64,000 nucleotides of DNA from Microplitis mediator. Lineage: Eukaryota > Arthropoda > Insecta > Hymenoptera > Braconidae. How positions within the stretch are numbered: the first letter of the stretch is position 1; each line of letters starts with the position of its first letter. The stretch is from the NCBI RefSeq assembly GCF_029852145.1, contig NC_079978.1, positions 14,559,153 to 14,623,152 of the forward strand, given 5' to 3'. The notes under the pieces were generated by a model. That model had not been told where the DNA came from. It worked only from the letters and a program-made list of their open reading frames with translations, and did no database searches. Made by a program: the position numbers and the translations under genes. Below, piece after piece: positions 1 to 10,488 of the stretch.

Positions 1-574
1 TAATAATTTATTATGACGATATTCTTAATTGTAATCAAAATTGTATGGAAAAAAAAAAAAAAATTTTTTTTGTACTTAAAATAAATCTTATTTTTTCTTG
101 TTAGTGATCGTTTTGAATGGATGAATATTGTTTTTATTATCATTTTTAATGTAATTATTTAATTTATATTAAAAAAAATGAAAATTTTAAACTCCAGACA
201 TAAGAATTAGACTTCGTCCTAAAAACGGGTGCGTCGAGGTATTCCGAATCGCCAAAATGCCGAATGAAACTCTTACCGTCAGAAAATGTGGTAATTAAGT
301 TCCAGAAGTAGACAATAGGTGGCGACAAATAATCTATTGCTGGAAGAAACGCGACTTTATTTGACGAATTCAAAATCATAGCGATGTGTTGAAAAAAAGC
401 CAGGGGATCGTTTGAATAAAATGCAAGTATGAAATGGAGCTAAGAAAAATTAAAATGCTGTAAAGAAAATATAAAATGAAATGGAATAATCCGATTGCTA
501 AACAGCCGTACGACAAATTGGTTTATAGGTAAGCAAAAAAAACTAAGTGAGGCATTGAGGTTAAATTAGTATGC
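1..574. other. AT-rich stretch without recognised gene
   Basis: No convincing coding region, RNA gene or terminal repeat was seen. A short minus-strand open frame at 164-379 has no recognisable motif and is treated as chance. Confidence 0.5.
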
Positions 575-1548
575 GTGTTTAAATGAAACAGACAAATGCA
601 CTTGAAACTACAAAATAAAAAGTCTGTTCAAAGCAAACAGAGGTGTCTGAATAGATTAAACAGACAAGTGCTATTTACTTACAAAATAAAGTCTGTTTGA
701 ACAAAACAGAAGTGAATGTTTAGACTGAACAGAGGTGTCTGTATGGACTAAACAGACAAGTGCTATTTACCTACGAAATAAAGTCTGTTCAAAGGAAACA
801 AATGTGCGTGTTTGGACTGAACAGACGTGTCTGATTAGGCTAAACAGAAGTGCCTGTTTAAACTGAACAGAGGTGTCTGTTTGGACTAAACAGAGGTGTC
901 TGTTTGGACTAAACAGGAGTGCCTGTTTGGACTGAACAGAGGTGTCTGTATGGACTGAACAGAGGTGGCTGTTTGGACTAAACAGACGTGCCTGTTTGGA
1001 CTAAACAGATGTACCTGTTTGGACTGAACAGAGGTGTCTGCATGGACTACACAGAGGTGTCTCTTTGGACTAAACAGAGGTGTCTGTATGGACTAAACAG
1101 AGGTGTCTGTATGGACTAAACAGAAGTGCCTGTTTGGACTGAACAGAGGTGTCTGTATGGACTAAACAAAGGTGTTTGTTTGGACTAAACAGGAGTGCCT
1201 GCTCGTACTGAATAGAGGTGCCTGTTTTGACTGAACAGAGGTGGCTGTTTGGACTAAACAGGAGTGCCTGCTCGTACTGAATAGAGGTGCCTGTTTTGAC
1301 TGAACAGAGGTGGCTGTTTGGACTAAACAGACGTGCCTGTTTGGACTAAACAGATGTACCTGTTTGGACTGAACAGAGGTGTCTGCATGGACTACATAGA
1401 GGTGTCTCTTTGGACTAAACAGAGGTGTCTGTTTGGACTAAACAGAAGTGCCTGTTTGGACTAAACAGAAGTGTCTGTTTGGACTAAACAGAGGTTCGGT
1501 TTGGACTAAAAAGAGGTTCTCTTTGGACTAAAAAGAGGTTCTCTTTGG
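575..1548. repeat. Minisatellite, about 23-bp self-complementary unit (left part)
   Basis: Dozens of imperfect copies of a unit built around CTGTTTGGACTAAACAG, alternating with GAGGTGTCTG or GAAGTGCCTG. CTGTTT and AAACAG are complementary, so each unit can form a small hairpin. The first copies (about 590-800) include a longer variant carrying GACAAGTGCTATTTACCTAC. The array stops exactly at the BEL/Pao LTR and resumes at 20755, so it is the insertion target of that element. Confidence 0.9.
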
Positions 1549-2208
1549 TGTTCGAATCTCCCGCGCTTGCGATTCACGTCGCTACTCTGAGGCCGGTTAA
1601 TTAGAGTTGCGTCGGCGCGTTATCATGCGCAGGCGGCTCCACCGGTCCCATTCTCATCTCAAGCTCCGCCCACTGATCCAAGTGGGGATGAAGAAGAAGG
1701 CGAAGCCATCATTGTTAAAAACTCACCAACGCTATCAGCCACGTGTTTTTTTGTGCTAAATTCAAATCTTTTGCAATCTCGCGATAATTATCACTTATCA
1801 TTTCCAATTTAATATAAATTAAACAGTGAATAATTTTCACTTACTGTTTTTGTAATTATTTAAGTTGTTATCTCCCTAAATAATTACTTCAGCAATTAAA
1901 TTCATCTCATCGCGTGGTTGTTGGTTTGCCGCCAACCGCCATCTTTATCTTACCTCACCGCGTGTTACCACGTTGAATAAAGTTTCTCAACATTCATACA
2001 GAAATTACCAGTGCAGTGTAAATAGTGTATATAATTATAATAAATAAGTAATTTATTAATACAATAAAATCAAAATTAGTGTTAAAAAACATTTATTTTA
2101 ACACCATATCATCAACACCTCAATCCCGCCAATTAAGCATCCCAGCATCTCACCTCCTCACTTAAATTTAATTTAAATTTTATTTTAAATATTTAAGTGA
2201 ATCAAGCA
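1549..2208 (+). repeat. BEL/Pao 5' LTR
   Basis: 660 bp, TGTTCG...AAGCA. It matches 20089-20748 except for four substitutions (near positions 23, 40 and 154 of the LTR, and 3 bases before its end). It contains AATAAA-type signals in its AT-rich 3' half. Confidence 0.95.
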
Positions 2209-2209
2209 T

Positions 2210-2227
2210 TGGTCCTTCGAGCCGGAT
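2210..2227 (+). promoter_or_regulatory. Primer-binding site, tRNA-Tyr type
   Basis: One base after the 5' LTR lies TGGTCCTTCGAGCCGGAT. Its complement ends CCA, and the adjoining bases match the 3' acceptor and T-arm of an insect tRNA-Tyr, whose 5' end is CCTTCGA. Minus-strand DNA synthesis would be primed here. The tRNA assignment is from memory of the acceptor sequence. Confidence 0.75.
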
Positions 2228-2541
2228 AGCTTAATTGGCGTTGTTAAAAGTGCATCTCAAAGTCAGTTCAACACCAGTGCATTGCTGAGTACCCTGGACG
2301 TGGTACTGCATTGGTGGAAAAAGTGCTAAGGGACACAATAGTGCAAATTACACTTTGTGAAGTGACCAGTGCATCGTGTTAGTGATTACATCATCTCGAA
2401 CAGTCTCAACCTACATCGCTGCATCTCAACAGAAGTTATCACCAGCTACTGTCAGTTTGTTCTGGTCTATTATTCAATTACAAGTTTTTTTTTGTGTTTT
2501 TCATATCACTTCAATTACCGACGTACATCGCTAGTATTAAA

Positions 2542-3483
2542 ATGGCTGCAGTGCAGAACAAATTGGCATTGCAATTAGGCCGCATGTCATTCATCTCATC
2601 CCTTTCTGCAGCTGCGGTGTTCGAGACACTCCCACTGTCGGCGGCAACAGCCAAGCTAGGCCTTCTCAACACGTATTGGGAAAAATTTGAAGCTGACAAG
2701 AGCACAAGAGCACAAGTACTCCACCGACGGGCCCTTTGAGACCACTCTCCGACAATTTCAGGCAGCTTCAGATGGCCTCCACACCCGCGGACATTGAAGC
2801 GAAGCAACCATCTCACGGCCACGCGTTGGCAAACTCTAGCCTCATATCATCTCCTCACCATCGCACGTCGTTACCGACCATCACCGTGCCGAAATTCTCT
2901 GGGAACTATCAAGACTGGAGACATTTCCACGATTTATTCGTCTCACTGATCGGGGAAAACCCAAACCTCACCAACGTTGAGAAAATGCACTACCTCAATT
3001 CATGTTTGGTTGGTGAAGCAGCTCGTCTCACCTCAAATATCAGCATCGCAGAGTCGTTTGAGTCAGCCTGGGACACAATCGTCAACCAGTACGAGAACAA
3101 ACGGCTCCTCATCTTAACTCAACTGGACAAGCTCTTCAGCCTCCGTGCAGCTGAGATATCATCAGCCAAGCATCTCAAGGCAGTTTTGGGCACTGCCATT
3201 GAAGCCATTGATGCCCTGAAATCACTGGGATCGCCAACCGACCAGTGGGATCAGATCCTTGTACATCTCGTCTCACATAAATTAGATCTGGCAACCTTGG
3301 AGGCATGGGAAGTCAGTGTGGGGGCCACCACGGAGTTTCCCACCTTCGCAGAGCTCCGAACCTTCCTCCAAGGTCGTATTCGAGCCAGAGAAGCTATGGA
3401 ATGTGGTGTTTCTCCACGAAAACCACAAACATTTAAATCATCATCTCAATCCAAGCCACCGCCTGCAGCACGAGTACACAACC
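2542..3483 (+). pseudogene. BEL/Pao gag, 5' part (DUF1759-like), frameshifted
   Basis: The first ATG with good context after the primer site is at 2542. The frame runs to a TGA at 2737, then continues in another frame from about 2736 to the gypsy insertion point at 3483, so one frameshift lies near 2730. The second part carries the motif KFSGNYQDWRHFHDLF, typical of the DUF1759 region of BEL/Pao gag, followed by a helical capsid-like stretch. The product would form the particle that packages the element RNA. The stop at 3486 arises only because the gypsy LTR begins there. Confidence 0.85.
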
Positions 3484-3973
3484 TGTAACTGTGCAGCAGC
3501 AATTTTAAGACGTGAGAGTGCGGCTCTTTCGCTTCTATTCGTTCTCTCTCTCTCTCTCGTATAATTTTCTCGTTTGCGAGTTCGGCTGAGTCTCGGCGCT
3601 AGTCTTAGCGCAGCAGCTGAGCGATTTTCGGTCACTGCGCATAATTTGGGAGGGGTCAACACGAGGCGCTGACCCGAGACAAGGAATCTGAAGACGACAC
3701 TAGAGCTCTAGTGCGCCCACTGATTGGTCACTCTTTTTCTCGCATTACTTTGTAAATTCTTTAAGTATATTTTAAATTTAATTCAGTGAATTTTGAGAGT
3801 TTTCCTTTTGCTGTGTGGTTAAACAAAATCGTTTGCAACAGTGTCGTTGGATACTCATCTACAAGGACCCGTTTGTCGTCGAGCCTGGACTCTATCTACT
3901 CCTAGGACACTACAACTGGACCAGGAAGATGGAGCGTCGACCGATTCCTGCAGTAAGTCCAGATAGTTGCTCG

Positions 3974-4064
<91 letters not shown>

Positions 4065-4511
4065 TATAATGTTTTGCGTATAAATTCTCTCTCTTCAACG
4101 TGATTAATTATTCCTCATACTCTCACTCGTTACCAATAAATTCCCGCGCCTTTCGAGTCGACGAATTCCTTTGAATTATTTGTAAAGTATATAAAATCAC
4201 ATTAGTATTAAGTCAAAGGGGTAACTGTACAACATAAGGGATTTGGTTAAATAAAATATATAAACTAAATTTACATCGAGCATTTAATCTTAATCATCAC
4301 CAGAGTCCCGTAGATTTTAAGTTTATTTTCAGCCGCGTGTCCGGCTCAGGACGAGCCGACTCACCCCCGAGAATATCAAGTTCCCGATTCCGGAACCAGC
4401 GATAATCGACTTAAATCGATAATTTAATTAATTAATAACTAAGTTCGGGAATTATAAATTAACAGTGGTTCGTGGCTGCTAGACACGGAGCAGTCAGGGC
4501 CCACCGTTATA
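3484..4511 (+). repeat. Gypsy 5' LTR
   Basis: 1,028 bp, TGTAAC...GTTATA. It contains a (CT)n tract near 3543, a (TA)n tract of about 85 bp at 3976-4062, and an ATG at 3929 followed by a GTAAGT splice-donor-like site at 3953. It is 48 bp longer than the 3' LTR, nearly all because of the (TA)n tract. Confidence 0.93.
3929..3958 (+). promoter_or_regulatory. LTR-borne start codon and splice donor
   Basis: The first ATG in the LTR is at 3929, in strong context (A at -3, G at +4). Eight codons later, in phase 0, lies GTAAGT (3953-3958), a good 5' splice site. Both LTR copies retain this arrangement (the 3' LTR copy is near 14991). The matching acceptor candidate is TTTGTTTCAG at 13736-13745, also in phase 0 with ORF3. 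Without splicing, this AUG opens a short frame ending at 4069 after a poly(Ile-Tyr) run read from the (TA)n tract. Splicing itself is an inference. Confidence 0.55.
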
Positions 4512-6541
4512 TTTGGCGCCCAACTCGTGTTCCTCGTCCTGAAATTTTGAGACCTGGTGATAGTCATAAAATATTAATTTAAAAATTATAAAAAGTACAA
4601 AGAAGTTCGGGAAAATTTTTTCTTCTATATATTCCCTTATTAACCGTTGAAGAGAGAAATTTTTTACAACCAGAAATTGTGTGTTTTATTGCATTGGTTC
4701 CCCAAAAAAAAAAAAAAAAAAATTTGTATATATTATAAAATTAAAATGTTAATTAAAATAATAATAAATAAACGAATTTAAGTACAACGCGTGCGAAAAA
4801 AAAAAAAAAAAAAAAAAAATCGATAAATTCCAGTAGCGCCGGTTAGACAAAGCGATACTCGCCGGCTTACGCATTGGTCGCACGCGTCATCAGTAAACAA
4901 ACGATAAATACTGGCAGAGAAAATAAAATAAAATAAAGTAAAGTAATTCTTTTGTAGAATAATAAAGTAAATAAAATTTCTTTGGTGACAGTGTCAGTCA
5001 AAATAAAATCTTCAGAAGAAATAAAATTTTGCTGAAAATAATTTTCAAAATAAAATCTTAAATAAATAAATTAGTACTTATCTAGTTTATTCTGGTTTAG
5101 AATAAACCATTCTTTCGAGTAACCGGTAACTTGAATTTATTCGGTATATGAGTCACCATAAATAAATTACTCTAGCATAATAAATTAAAATCAGTAATTA
5201 CCGGTCAAGAACATTCGTTAAGATATTTGTTTTTGGAAGTTTATTCTAAAAGAATAATTAGATTTAGTATAAAATAAGTAGTTACAATAAAAACAATACT
5301 GTCACCGTAGTATTGATAATAATTACACCGGCACACAAAAAAAAATAAGTTCTCTGTACTTTTGACGGGACCGATTTATTCCCATGTATTTTGACCCGCT
5401 GAATCTGAATCCGAGGTCCGTTTAACCCGTACACCCTCAGATTTTTAGAAAACTTTGAAAAACCTCAAAAATACACAAAATCGACCGTTTTTTAAATTTA
5501 TAAATTTTTTAAACCCTAACTAAGCATGATTTTTATGTATTTCGGTCCTCCACATACTAACCTGAAGTTTGTTTAAAACATTAGCCAGATAAAGTCTGAG
5601 TAAATTCCAAAAAATTGCAAAAAAGCAAAAAGATTCTTAGTATTGTGATGAAAAAAATTTTTTGAAGCATATTAAAATTTTTCTATGTTTTAGGCCAAAA
5701 TATTTTTTATATATATATCACAGATCGAACAATATGATTTCTTTTATTTATTTCGATTTAAAAATTGATTTTTGTTATACCAAATTTTATTTTTTTCGAT
5801 TTTTTGGGAATTTGTGCCATTTATTTAAAATTTTAGAGATATCTAAGCCATGGGTGTTCGATAATTATATGTGACAGATAAACATACATGAAAATAATTA
5901 TTTATTTAGCCCTATAAAATTTTTTTCATCACAATACTAAGAATTTTTTTGCTTTTTTGCATTTTTTTGGGGTTTTTTGGAATTTACTCAGACTTTAAAT
6001 GGCTAATGTTTTAAATAAACTTCAGGTTAGTATGTGGAGGACCGAAATACATAAAAATCATGCTTAGTTAGGGTTAAAAAAATTTATAAATTTAAAAAAC
6101 GGTCGATTTTTGTGTATTTTTGAGGTTTTTTAACGTTTTCTAAAAATCTGAGGGTGTACGGGTTAAACGGACCTCGGATTCGGATTCAGCGGGTCAAAAT
6201 ACATGGGAATAAATCGGTCCCGTCAAAAGTACAGAGAACTTATTTTTTTTTGTGTGCCGGTGTTATCCGAGTAATCGGATAAACGTTTGCCGGAAGTTAA
6301 TTCCGGTAAAATAATAATTTTGGAACAAACAAAATTAAAGCTGTCATTTAGGGATTAAATATTAGTCATCGGTTAAGATAAAATAAAATTTTAATCCGGA
6401 AATAGAGATTATCTGTTTATATATTTATATTTTATAATTGTGCTTCGGCAATATTTGTTTAAATTTAAGTCTATTTGGGCTCGTAAGCTGATAATAGCTA
6501 TCGAGTAATATAAGAAATTGATAATTAAGTTGTTTTGAAAA
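4512..6541 (+). other. Gypsy untranslated leader with primer-site-like sequence
   Basis: Two bases after the LTR, TGGCGCCCAACTCGTG begins at 4514 in the usual primer-binding position. I could not match it confidently to a tRNA. The rest is AT-rich with long A runs and no ORF of note, apart from the fold-back insertion at 5336-6262. Confidence 0.6.
5336..6262. mobile_element. Fold-back DNA element inserted in the gypsy leader
   Basis: 927 bp. Termini are CACCGGCACACAAAA and its complement, with a 3-bp duplication TTA at 5333-5335 and 6263-6265. The inverted arms are about 330 bp each and nearly identical, including a block about CGGACCTCGGATTC and CCCATGTATTTTGACCCG. The central 280 bp is AT-rich and shows no convincing transposase. 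A TTA duplication fits PIF/Harbinger-like or CMC-like families; I cannot choose between them. Confidence 0.85.
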
Positions 6542-9208
6542 ATGAGTAACACGCGACCATTGACGCGCCAAAACTCTAAACAACAGAATAGGCAGGATAG
6601 CGGGGAGGTAATATTTGACGGGGTTGGTTCATCGAACCAGAGTAAACAATCCAGGGTAGTACACTCACCACCTGCGACAACGAGCACGATAACGTCCAGT
6701 ACTACCGTTTCGTCCGCGAACTCGACAATGTCGGTCCCCCCTCCCTCGGTACCCAATATACCAAGCCTGGTTGTCACTGCAGGTACGCCACTACAGAACA
6801 GACCACCAGTTAGGCGTAGTCTAGGAAATAATTTAGCGACGGTGCCTAGTACCACGTCATTGGTCACCACGATGACCACATCTATCGTCACAACTACACC
6901 GGTTACAATAAAAAATACACCGATGACAATTACTACCGCATCGGGGTTAGTGAGAACGAATAATTCACCGGCAATTAATTCGAATGCGCAAATAAACCAA
7001 AGAATAAATAATATTACTTCGCAAGCGTCTGTGGACGGAGTAAATTTAGGAAACTCCCCACCGGTACAATTTCCATCAACTCAGCCTAATGCGGGACCCG
7101 CTTTTAATCCTGGCACTGCTCCAGCTTCCGCACAAGCTGAACAAGGGGTTTCTCAAACAGCGATAACTCAACTTATGAGTTGCATCCAAAATTTGACCCT
7201 TGCTTTAAATTTGCAGCGGGAGAATACTTTGCATGTGCCTGTACAACCTATCACACAAACTGTTCGCACCGTAACTCATAGTTTTGGCGACGGGGAGTAT
7301 AGTACAGGACACTTGACACAAGATACTAGGGCTATGACGTCTTCAGCCCTCCCGGTGTACGAACAACCTGGTACCAGTGGAACCATGAATGTCCACAGTA
7401 ACTTGGCAGGAATAAATAATAATATAAATAATAATTCAAACATGGACACGAAGAATAATTTAAACAATTACCCGATCGGAAACAATAATTTAAACAATAA
7501 TATAAACGTTGATAATAATATTAACAACAATAATTACCCGATCGGATCCCAAATTAATAATGCCAACCACAATAATTATCTAGGCGAAAGAAATAATAGT
7601 AATTTAAATAATTATCACCCGATGAATAATTACGGGAATAATGGTGATGATAATTTCGATATATTGGCGGAAAATTTAGGAACCGGTGGTTACGATAATA
7701 GATATTTGAATCATAATGGCAGTGAGAGATGCCAAGGGTTTTTCGAGCAACCCAGAGCGAATAATTGAGCATTACCAGATGTCGCGGCGGTCTCGATACG
7801 TAAATGGCGGGATATAAGAGAAATCGTGAGAGCTTGGCCTGTACGATACCCGCAAGGCGATTTATCCGCCAATATTTTTCTGGCTTCATTTGAAGCCATG
7901 GCGTTTCGCGAGGGTTGGTTAATAACAGATTTAATAAAAATTCTTGGTTATCTTTTCGTGGGAAAAGTCACAAAATGGTACGATACTTATAGTAGGCATT
8001 GGACAGATTATGGCCATTTTAAGCGGGAATTTTTACGAGCGTTCGGCTCACATAAAACAGATACGCAATTGTTAATGGAAATTGGTCAGTTAAGACCAGA
8101 AGCCGGTGAATCTTCAACCGACTTTGTATTCCGAGTACAACAGAAATACGGTGAAATGCGTAACCCTCCTCCCGAATCAGAACAGGTGACGTGTATACGT
8201 AACCATTTACCTAGAAGCTTATCAACGTTGGTATTTTCTAGGCTAGTAAATAATTACGATGACCTGTTATCGGTATTACACGAGGCTGCTGTATTATTAG
8301 AGGAGAATAAACGCACGTTTGAGTCATCCGAAAAGTCGAACTCCAAAACGAAAGAAAAATCGCGTTTCTCAGCAGTACATACGTCACCGCGTAACTCTAT
8401 TTTGGTTGATATGATGAACGGAAAACAACCACTCATTATTGAAGAAATTCGTGAGGGTGAGGACGGTCAATTTATCGTTTGTGCGTCAGCAGCAACGGTG
8501 CAACCTCCTCAACAAAATTTTTCATCCTATCGTCCTCAGAATAATAGGGCGCGAAATTCAAATAACGCGAGTAACAACGGTAGTTTCAACGTCACACCGC
8601 GCTCGTATAGTGAAGCTACTGCTGGTAGAAACTTAGACCAAGATTTCTGTCACAATTGTGGACAAAATGGTCACACATTTGAGCAGTGTAATAACATTAG
8701 AGTTGATGTCTGCAATTTTTGTCTTAGAGCAGGTCATATTAAACAAAACTGCTTTCAAGCAAACGGTGGTCCACCCAACAATGGGTTTAACCAAAATTTT
8801 AATTCCCGTCGGTCGAATGGTCCTGCCCAAATAAATTATAATAATAGAAATAATTATAATAATAATTCAAATGTAAATAGAAATAATTATAATAATAATT
8901 CAAATGTAAATAAAAATAATTATAATAATAATTCATATGTTAATAAAAATAATTTTAATCAAAATCGTGGGCAATTTAATTTTAATAACGCTAACAGATC
9001 AAACCCGAATTTTATCCCGGGTAATTTTAGAGTAAATGATAACCGCAATGATAGCGGTAATCAGTTTCATGATAATAATCGGGCAATTTCTAATTCTCAA
9101 GGCGAAAATAATGTAAATAATAATCGTAATAATAACCACTCTAATTGCGTCGAAGTTCAGTCGACCAGTGCTGGCGATGCCAGTTACCCTCAGTCGTCAA
9201 AAAACTAA
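6542..9208 (+). CDS. gag: Gypsy gag with two CCHC zinc knuckles, split by one in-frame stop
   Basis: Starts at ATG 6542. The first 408 codons are Ser/Thr/Pro- and Asn-rich. A TGA at 7766 interrupts the frame, which then stays open to TAA 9206, so the whole reading frame is about 888 codons with one stop. The second part holds a capsid region (KWYDTYSRHWTDYGHFKREF, then a GESSTDFVFRVQQKYGEM block) and two knuckles, CHNCGQNGHTFEQC and CNFCLRAGHIKQNC, then an Asn-rich tail. Gag packages the element RNA. The internal stop is most simply a mutation; stop readthrough is possible but the context gives it no special support. Confidence 0.85.
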
Positions 9209-9241
9209 TCTCGCCCTCCTATTCCCCGAGGAGAAAGGGCG
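9199..9241 (+). promoter_or_regulatory. -1 ribosomal frameshift signal at the gag/pol junction
   Basis: The heptamer A AAA AAC (9199-9205) lies in the gag frame immediately before its TAA stop (9206-9208). Six bases later is a predicted stem: CGCCC (9212-9216) pairs with GGGCG (9237-9241), and inside it TCCT (9217-9220) pairs with AGGA (9229-9232), with an 8-base loop and a 4-base bulge. A slip of -1 enters the pol frame, which is open through this point. Heptamer, spacer and structure match the known pattern for -1 frameshifting in retroelements. Confidence 0.85.
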
Positions 9242-10488
9242 CGAAATCCAGAAAATCGGTTAAACGAATAAGAAGGGGAAATCGGAGCCCTGGTAATTAT
9301 CGCGCGCACCAAATCTGGTTAAACAAACCAAATAAATTTAAAAGAAATTCTGTAAACACTTTAAATAGAAATTCTGAACCTGACGGCGTCTTAGTGAGTA
9401 CTGTCGGTTCGGTCGAAAATTTATATTATGAAAGTTTAGTAAATAAAAACTCGGAACCTGACGGCGTCTTAGTGAGTACTGTCGGTCCGGTGGCAACTAG
9501 TAGTTATGGAAATGTCGTAAATAAAACTTTGGGATCAGACGGCGTCTTCGTGAGTACCGTCGGCCCGATGAAAGAAATTTATAATAAAAATTCAGTAAAT
9601 GTAAATTCAACTGGACCTGACGGTGTCTTAGAATTGAGTACTGTCGGTCCGGTAAATGAAGTTTATGATAGAAATTTGGTAAATACAAATTCAACTAGAC
9701 CTGACGGCGTCTTAGAATTGAGTACTGTCGGTCCAGTTGTTCTAACCAGTGGTGAGCAAGTAGGCGATATTATATTAGAAAGTCAAAGTTTAAATTTCAC
9801 TGGCTCCGATATATTTAATAGTAATAATTTTGAGACTGAGGTCGATTTAATCGACCTATGCGGTCCAGCTACGGTCGAAACTAATTCTAATCTAGAAGTA
9901 GATGATTTAATTAGCTTTGAGAATGAGGATGATATTAGTAGTGGTGATAGAGTAGAGAATAAGTGTGTCGAGGAAGACACTTTCTCGGAACTTTGTAGAA
10001 TATACGATAACGTAAACGGTTTATCGGTTTTTAATAACTTGTCTGTTTTAAATAAAGATTGCCCTATTTTAGATAATTTATTTGTCTTAAATACTGACGA
10101 AATTAATCGATGGGAAGGCTTGAGGGAAGAAGCACAGCCCACGGTTAATTTACTAGATTCTAATAATTTAATTGAAGATATTTATGAAAATTTTGATCGA
10201 GATAATCCTTATGAAATTCCTCTAAATCTTTTGGAAGATTTTGAAGTTAGTGATTTTATTGAGTCAATTGGTTCTGATGAATCTGAGGAACCAGGTTCCG
10301 TTAATGTTCCTGGGGTACCATATTTATGTGGATTGGAGCCACTTGAAAATAATGAGGAGACCGAAGAGACGTGGGAGGAAGAATTGGATCCAGGTTTTGA
10401 ACCTGAAGATCCCGCGTTAACTGACTCTCCACCATCTTGTCCTTCATCTCCATGCGCGTCGTATTTACCGGACGTATTTAAAGATTAA
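9205..10488 (+). CDS. Gypsy pol N-terminal region with five repeats and an acidic tail
   Basis: Entered by the -1 frameshift at 9205. About 427 codons run to a TAA at 10486, after which the same frame continues into protease. It starts with a short basic stretch, then five imperfect units of about 26-28 residues with the core PDGVLVSTVGPV (9376-9740), then a long Asp/Glu/Asn-rich segment. It has no protease, dUTPase or other domain that I recognise. Because the frame stays open on both sides of 10486, that stop looks like a mutation rather than a natural end. Confidence 0.7.
   Translation, partial: LISPSYSPRRKGAKSRKSVKRIRRGNRSPGNYRAHQIWLNKPNKFKRNSVNTLNRNSEPDGVLVSTVGSVENLYYESLVNKNSEPDGVLVSTVGPVATSSYGNVVNKTLGSDGVFVSTVGPMKEIYNKNSVNVNSTGPDGVLELSTVGPVNEVYDRNLVNTNSTRPDGVLELSTVGPVVLTSGEQVGDIILESQSLNFTGSDIFNSNNFETEVDLIDLCGPATVETNSNLEVDDLISFENEDDISSGDRVENKCVEEDTFSELCRIYDNVNGLSVFNNLSVLNKDCPILDNLFVLNTDEINRWEGLREEAQPTVNLLDSNNLIEDIYENFDRDNPYEIPLNLLEDFEVSDFIESIGSDESEEPGSVNVPGVPYLCGLEPLENNEETEETWEEELDPGFEPEDPALTDSPPSCPSSPCASYLPDVFKD

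Noticed and set aside
3815..4098. Proteins with long Ile-Tyr runs in the gypsy LTR
   Set aside because: Translation of the (TA)n tract. Only the AUG at 3929 and its splice donor are kept as meaningful.
6542..7768. Asn-rich ORF as a host gene
   Set aside because: It lies between gypsy leader and capsid, in the same frame as the zinc-knuckle ORF, separated only by one stop. It is the N-terminal part of gag.
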